A stretch of DNA of 64,000 bases from Flavobacteriaceae bacterium GF1 (GTDB lineage Bacteria > Bacteroidota > Bacteroidia > Flavobacteriales > Flavobacteriaceae): contig WNKP01000001.1 in assembly GCA_009797885.1 (NCBI GenBank), forward strand, positions 868,001 through 932,000, read 5' to 3'. The notes below the pieces were generated by a model. That model saw only the letters and a program-made list of their open reading frames with translations, was not told the origin of the DNA and ran no database searches. The position numbers were made by a program, and so were the translations under genes. Below are positions 60,442-64,000 of this stretch, piece by piece. Positions within the stretch are counted from its first letter, which is position 1; the number at the start of each line of letters is the position of its first letter.

Positions 60442-61586
60442 GAAAAGGAACACTACTTATCCTTCTACTTTTAGGAACATTTGGTTTTGCGCAGAAAGCT
60501 TTTTTCCCAGATCGAAATGAAGACTGGAAAACCCTGGAGGTGGTTTCAAATGCTTTTGATATCAAAAAATTGGATGAGGCCGTCCAGTTTGCAATGGACA
60601 ATGAATATTCCGGTTCCCGGGATTTAAGGAGGGCAATCCTAAAAGGGTTCGAGCGCGAGCCTTTTCATGAAATTCTGGGACCCACTAAAAAAAGGGGAGG
60701 TCCGGCTGGAATGATACTTAAAAATGGATATCTGGTCAAAAGCTGGGGCGATACGGGAAGAGTGGATATGACCTTTAGTGTGACCAAAAGTTTTCTGTCC
60801 ACGGTGGCCGGTTTGGCCTATGACCGGAAGCTGATCGGTAAGGTCTCGGACAAAGTAGGGGACTATGTCTGGGACGGCACATTTAATGGGGAACATAATT
60901 CAAAAATCACCTGGGAACATGTATTGCAACAGAATTCGGATTGGTCTGGGGAATTGTTCGGTATTAAGGATTGGGCGGACAGACCCCCCAAGGAGGGAAG
61001 TTTGGACGATTGGAGATTAAGGGTACTGCGGGAACCAGGGACCGTGATGGAATATAACGATGTTAGGGTCAATGTGCTTGCCTATTCGTTGACCCATGTA
61101 TGGCGTAAGCCTTTACCCATGGTGTTAAAGGAGCATTTAATGGATCGAATCGGCGCGTCTACAACCTGGCGCTGGTTCGGTTACAAAAAGGCATGGACAA
61201 CCATAGATGGCGTACAAATGAAATCCGTTACGGGCGGCGGCCATTCCGGCGGCGGTATTTTTATATCCACTGAAGATATGGCCCGCTTTGGACACTTGTT
61301 TCTGAACAGGGGCAACTGGAACGGAACGCAAATCATCAGTGAGGACTGGATCAAGATGGCGGTGGCCCCCTCTAAGCCAAACAACAATTATGGGTATATG
61401 TGGTGGCTCAACCTTGAGGGCACAAGGCAATGGGAGGGCGTTCCGGAAACCGTCTTTTATGCCGCTGGATTTGGAGGTAATTTTATTGTTGTGGATTGGA
61501 AAAATGATCTGGTGGTCGTGACCCGTTGGTTGGAACCCAACAAAATTGGGGAATTTATGCGGATGGTCTCCGCATCCGTACGCTGA
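60438..61586 (+). CDS. Exported serine hydrolase (beta-lactamase class C/penicillin-binding family)
   Basis: 382 residues from ATG 60438 in an ATGA overlap. Signal peptide (MRKGTLLILLLLGTFGFA). The Ser-x-x-Lys site is FSVTKSF (about 109-115), the Tyr-x-Asn-like site is EYNDVRVN (about 205) and the third motif region reads GGHSGGG (about 262-268). This group acts as esterase, lactonase or peptidase; beta-lactamase activity cannot be inferred. Convergent with the small unknown gene five bases on. Confidence 0.85.
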   Translation: MRKGTLLILLLLGTFGFAQKAFFPDRNEDWKTLEVVSNAFDIKKLDEAVQFAMDNEYSGSRDLRRAILKGFEREPFHEILGPTKKRGGPAGMILKNGYLVKSWGDTGRVDMTFSVTKSFLSTVAGLAYDRKLIGKVSDKVGDYVWDGTFNGEHNSKITWEHVLQQNSDWSGELFGIKDWADRPPKEGSLDDWRLRVLREPGTVMEYNDVRVNVLAYSLTHVWRKPLPMVLKEHLMDRIGASTTWRWFGYKKAWTTIDGVQMKSVTGGGHSGGGIFISTEDMARFGHLFLNRGNWNGTQIISEDWIKMAVAPSKPNNNYGYMWWLNLEGTRQWEGVPETVFYAAGFGGNFIVVDWKNDLVVVTRWLEPNKIGEFMRMVSASVR

Positions 61587-61591
61587 CCCCA

Positions 61592-61912
61592 CTACAGTTT
61601 CAACATACTGTCCAAGTACATAATATCCCCTTCTGCCTGAAGTTTTTGGGCAAAGGCATTTTCAAAGGCAACATGCACCAAAAGTGCTATTGCCTTTGAA
61701 TTGGATTTGGTAAGGCTATTGGTCCTATAGATGACATCACGAATTGTGGAGAAACTCACGTTGGTCCGTAACGCAATATTGGCGATATCATCTTTTGAGG
61801 TTGTCCTTCTTAGGATTACGGACAATCGTCCATTTATTGGTTTCCCATAATCTTCTTTATTGAACAGGGCTTCATTTCGTATGGTCAACATGATTTTTTC
61901 TGATGAGGTCAT
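61592..61912 (-). CDS. Small protein of unknown function, divergent from the CI-like regulator
   Basis: 106 residues from ATG 61912 (MTSSEKIMLTIRNEALFNKE); upstream codons back to 62017 run through the regulator's promoter and are rejected. The middle, TSKDDIANIALRTNVSFSTIRDVIYRTNSLTKSNSKAI (about 40-77), has the spacing of a helix-turn-helix, so it may bind DNA. Not recognised as a family. It faces the XRE regulator across a 128-base spacer, a pairing that suggests linked control. Confidence 0.6.
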   Translation of the reverse strand: MTSSEKIMLTIRNEALFNKEDYGKPINGRLSVILRRTTSKDDIANIALRTNVSFSTIRDVIYRTNSLTKSNSKAIALLVHVAFENAFAQKLQAEGDIMYLDSMLKL

Positions 61913-61950
61913 ATAGCATTTTGTTTTAGTTCGGTGAACACGATCTTTTT

Positions 61951-61975
61951 TATCTTTGCTTGTAATCCAATTACA
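61951..61975 (+). promoter_or_regulatory. Promoter and operator-like palindrome of the CI-like regulator gene
   Basis: TATCTTTG (61951-61958) is an exact -7 match. TGTAAT-CCA-ATTACA (61961-61975) follows directly and would cover the transcription start, the position of an autoregulatory operator. Direct repeats GTGAACA occur at 61934-61940 and 61998-62004. Confidence 0.55.
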
Positions 61976-62040
61976 GGTAAGTGTTGTCTTACTGCATGTG
62001 AACATAAATATATGCAAAAAAATTACATAAATCGCAAATT

Positions 62041-62745
62041 GTGGAATTCATTAAGCAGTTAAGAAGGAAAAAAGGGATGAACCAAAGTGATTTGGCCGCT
62101 GTCATAGGGGTAAGTCTTAGGACCATTCAACTCTATGAAAAGAAGGATGCCAACATTCCCATAAAAAACCTTGGCAAGATTGCTGATTTCTTTGAAATAA
62201 GTATTGGAGAACTGTATTTACACGAAGTCAATGAAACCGATGGCCAGTATTCCAAAAAACGGACGTTTTTAAGTCATGGAAATATTGGTTACCGTTTGGA
62301 TAAGGGCAAAGTAGTGCTTAAAGTCCCCCTGGTTATGGCCACTTCCCATAAAGCATTGGTGGACAATTTTCAGGACGAATCCTTTATCAAAGGGTTATTT
62401 CGAATTGATTTTTTGGTCCAGGTGGTCGAAGAAGCCTTTTATATGGCCTTTGAGGTTTTGGGGGATGCCATGAATGACGGTACCTCCCACGCCATCCCAA
62501 ATGGCGCATTGGTGCTGGGAAAAAAGACGGCCACAAACGCCTTCCTGTCACATACCGAATATATCAATAGGCCATTTATCCTTGTTTGTACGGACAGGAT
62601 TATCTGTAAATCAATTACGGGTATTTCTGATGACAAGAAGGCCCTGGTTTGCCATAATTTAAATCCATCGCCCGAATTCACGGATTTTGAAGTTCCGATC
62701 GATAAGGTCTTAGGACTCTACGAAGTAGTTAAAAAACAGGTTTAA
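62041..62745 (+). CDS. XRE/CI-like regulator with degenerate S24 (LexA-type) domain
   Basis: 234 residues, GTG start. N-terminal HTH (1-60: QLRRKKGMNQSDLAAVIGVSLRTIQLYEKKD) and a C-terminal LexA/S24 protease fold (about 95-230). The usual nucleophile motif GDSM reads GDAM at 141-144 (Ala143), while the general-base Lys is kept (Lys190 in IICKSIT). Without the serine it cannot self-cleave, so induction must work another way, for example through ligand or partner binding. It has its own promoter with a palindrome at the start site. Confidence 0.85.
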   Translation: MEFIKQLRRKKGMNQSDLAAVIGVSLRTIQLYEKKDANIPIKNLGKIADFFEISIGELYLHEVNETDGQYSKKRTFLSHGNIGYRLDKGKVVLKVPLVMATSHKALVDNFQDESFIKGLFRIDFLVQVVEEAFYMAFEVLGDAMNDGTSHAIPNGALVLGKKTATNAFLSHTEYINRPFILVCTDRIICKSITGISDDKKALVCHNLNPSPEFTDFEVPIDKVLGLYEVVKKQV

Positions 62746-62773
62746 CGGAACTGCCGCCCCCAAAAAAATTCCA

Positions 62774-63919
62774 CTAAATCCGGTTCAGGATTTCAGCGGC
62801 CCGGTCCAAGGTTTCCTGGGTTTTTGCAAAACAAAATCGCAACTGTCCGTTATCCCTATTGTTCAGATGAAATACCGAGAGGGGAATACTGGCAATTTTA
62901 TATTCTTTTATGAGTCGTTTGGAAAAAGTAATATCGCTCTCATCGGTAATGGCAGCATAGTCCACGACTTGAAAATAAGTGCCATGGGAAGGCTTGAACC
63001 GAAACCTTGAAGGCCGAATGGCCTCCAAAAAGTAATCCCGTTTTTCCTGATAGAACTGGTTGAGCCCCAAATAATGGTTTTCATCCTCCAAATAGGTCGC
63101 AACAGCTTTTTGCATAGGGTGATTTACAGAGAAAACCGTGTACTGGTGAACCCTTCGAAATTCCCTCATCAGTTCCTTTGGGCCAACCACATATCCCAAT
63201 TTCCAACCCGTTACGTGAAAGGTCTTTCCAAAGGAGGCGCATATGAAACTCCTGGAAGCCAAATCCGGGAATTTTGAAGCACTTTCATGCAATAGACCAT
63301 CAAAAACAATGTGTTCATACACCTCATCACTCAGTAAAACAATATTGGTGCCACGGAGGATTTCCTGCAATTGCAGCATATCGTCCACGGACAACAACGT
63401 GCCACTGGGATTATGGGGTGAATTGATGATCACCATTTTTGTTTTTGCACTTATTTTGTTTTTGAAGGCTTCCCAGTCCACTTGAAAATTTTCGTTGGAC
63501 AATGGTATGGGCACCACTTTTCCCTCATAGAGTTCAATGGAAGGCTCATAACAATCATAGGCCGGTTTAAATACGATAACCTCGTCATTTGGACGAACAA
63601 AAGCGGAAATGACGTTAAAGATGGCCTGTGTGGCTCCTGTGGTAATGGTAACCTCAGTTTCGGGGTGATAGGTCGTCCCATAAAGCGCTTCAATTTTTTC
63701 CGCTATTTTTTCCCTTAGGGAATACGTGCCCTGCATTGGGGCGTATTGGTTGTGCCCATCCCTTAAGGCATTTTCAACCAATTCCAATAGTTTGGGATCC
63801 GTGCCAAAATTGGGAGCGCCCTGGGAAAGGTTTACGGCCTTGTGCTGTAATGCCAATTGTCCCATTTCGGCAAAAATGGTTGTCCCTACATTGGGCAATT
63901 TGGAAGTGAAGTCAATCAT
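62774..63919 (-). CDS. PLP-dependent aminotransferase, probably methionine aminotransferase (YbdL-like)
   Basis: 381 residues, fold type I class I/II. PLP lysine in SFGKTFHVTGWKLGY (about 232-246), NSPHNPSGT (about 165-173), LSDEVYEHIVFDG (about 196-208), and RFCFAKT (Arg for the substrate carboxylate, about 363). The short N-terminus with LSQGAPNFGTDPKL matches methionine/kynurenine aminotransferases. It may recycle the keto acid of methionine. Its ATG overlaps the stop of the gene at the window edge (ATGA). Confidence 0.88.
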   Translation of the reverse strand: MIDFTSKLPNVGTTIFAEMGQLALQHKAVNLSQGAPNFGTDPKLLELVENALRDGHNQYAPMQGTYSLREKIAEKIEALYGTTYHPETEVTITTGATQAIFNVISAFVRPNDEVIVFKPAYDCYEPSIELYEGKVVPIPLSNENFQVDWEAFKNKISAKTKMVIINSPHNPSGTLLSVDDMLQLQEILRGTNIVLLSDEVYEHIVFDGLLHESASKFPDLASRSFICASFGKTFHVTGWKLGYVVGPKELMREFRRVHQYTVFSVNHPMQKAVATYLEDENHYLGLNQFYQEKRDYFLEAIRPSRFRFKPSHGTYFQVVDYAAITDESDITFSKRLIKEYKIASIPLSVFHLNNRDNGQLRFCFAKTQETLDRAAEILNRI

Positions 63920-64000
63920 AGGTTTTTTAAGTGGTTTAGTACCCTATCCAGGCATTCATCGAGGTTCTTGTCCACTTCTTTTTGCCAGAAACGGAAAACG
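63916..64000 (-). CDS. C-terminal end of a DUF559/Vsr-like endonuclease-fold protein (partial)
   Basis: The last 27 codons of a minus-strand gene that continues beyond the window. The tail VFRFWQKEVDKNLDECLDRVL resembles the RFW-x-x-E-V/I-x-x-N/DL end of DUF559 and Vsr-type proteins. The stop is shared with the aminotransferase start by four bases (ATGA), so the two are coupled. Catalytic residues lie outside the window. Confidence 0.5.
   Translation of the reverse strand, partial: VFRFWQKEVDKNLDECLDRVLNHLKNL

Noticed and set aside
1-64000. tRNA, rRNA, CRISPR arrays, insertion sequences, prophage, restriction or defence islands
   Set aside because: I looked for tRNA-like folds, spaced direct repeats and transposase/integrase motifs in gaps and proteins and saw none. 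A covariance-model scan would be decisive for RNAs.

Overview
The window looks like a chromosome segment of a marine member of the Flavobacteriaceae (Bacteroidota). Pointers seen in the sequence: two gliding/type IX secretion lipoproteins (SprE/PorW and GldH), several genes matching families known mainly from Flavobacteriia (DUF6341, DUF6427, DUF6168, DUF5687, DUF4292, an HU/CCDC81-SPOR protein), an ATP synthase operon that lacks atpD and atpC, many GTG/TTG starts with little Shine-Dalgarno, and the Bacteroidota -7 promoter motif TAnnTTTG ahead of many transcription units. I see no tRNA, rRNA, CRISPR array, transposase or prophage. Genus cannot be named; a Muricauda/Maribacter-like lineage is only a guess.

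Layout. 1-5.5 kb: end of a surface polysaccharide locus (O-antigen ligase-like tail, heparinase II/III-like protein, GT4 glycosyltransferase, WecA/MraY-type phosphosugar transferase, UDP-glucuronate decarboxylase), all chained by 4-base overlaps or short gaps. 5.5-9.7 kb: purD, the DUF6341/DUF6427 pair, a DUF4254 protein and a GT9 glycosyltransferase. 9.7-13.9 kb: an arsenosugar-type operon (glycosyltransferase, AhpD-like peroxidase, radical-SAM ArsS, methyltransferase ArsM) on the minus strand, with a TetR regulator downstream and a palindrome at the predicted transcription start. 13.9-21.8 kb: patatin phospholipase, PaaE-type reductase, an ABC exporter pair, small stress/accessory genes, a GlxA-type AraC regulator and a lipoprotein. 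22-31 kb: sprE, bactofilin, atpZ, DUF6168 and atpBEFHAG; nearly every atp spacer carries a different repeat or hairpin. 31-36.5 kb: MFS exporter, alpha/beta hydrolase with an ECF sigma factor and a 4-TM partner, a lipoprotein sulfatase and a small lipoprotein. 36.5-42.9 kb: an envelope operon (flippase, dut, GIY-YIG nuclease, sugar nucleotidyltransferase, TPR protein, DUF4292, EnvC). 42.9-48.8 kb: aldo/keto reductase, thioesterase, HU-SPOR protein, dprA, trpS, glsB, plsC. 48.8-52.4 kb: an ECF sigma factor with an unusual protein that has an inner-membrane helix and an outer-membrane barrel-like C-terminus, a lipoprotein and recA. 52.6-57.7 kb: trhO, ricT-like PSP1 protein, gldH and PBP1A. 57.8-64 kb: scoA/scoB split by a four-helix-bundle gene, a 37-codon small-protein unit, GNAT, serine hydrolase, a CI-like regulator with a degenerate protease site facing a small unknown gene, a methionine-type aminotransferase and the tail of a DUF559/Vsr-like gene.

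The genes are mainly housekeeping and envelope functions. The items that stand out are the arsenosugar operon with its candidate operator, the envelope-spanning anti-sigma/beta-barrel fusion, two small genes (GIY-YIG and four-helix bundle) lodged inside otherwise coherent operons and bordered by inverted repeats, and the repeat-filled spacers of the ATP synthase operon. All functional calls come from reading motifs by eye; no database search was run.
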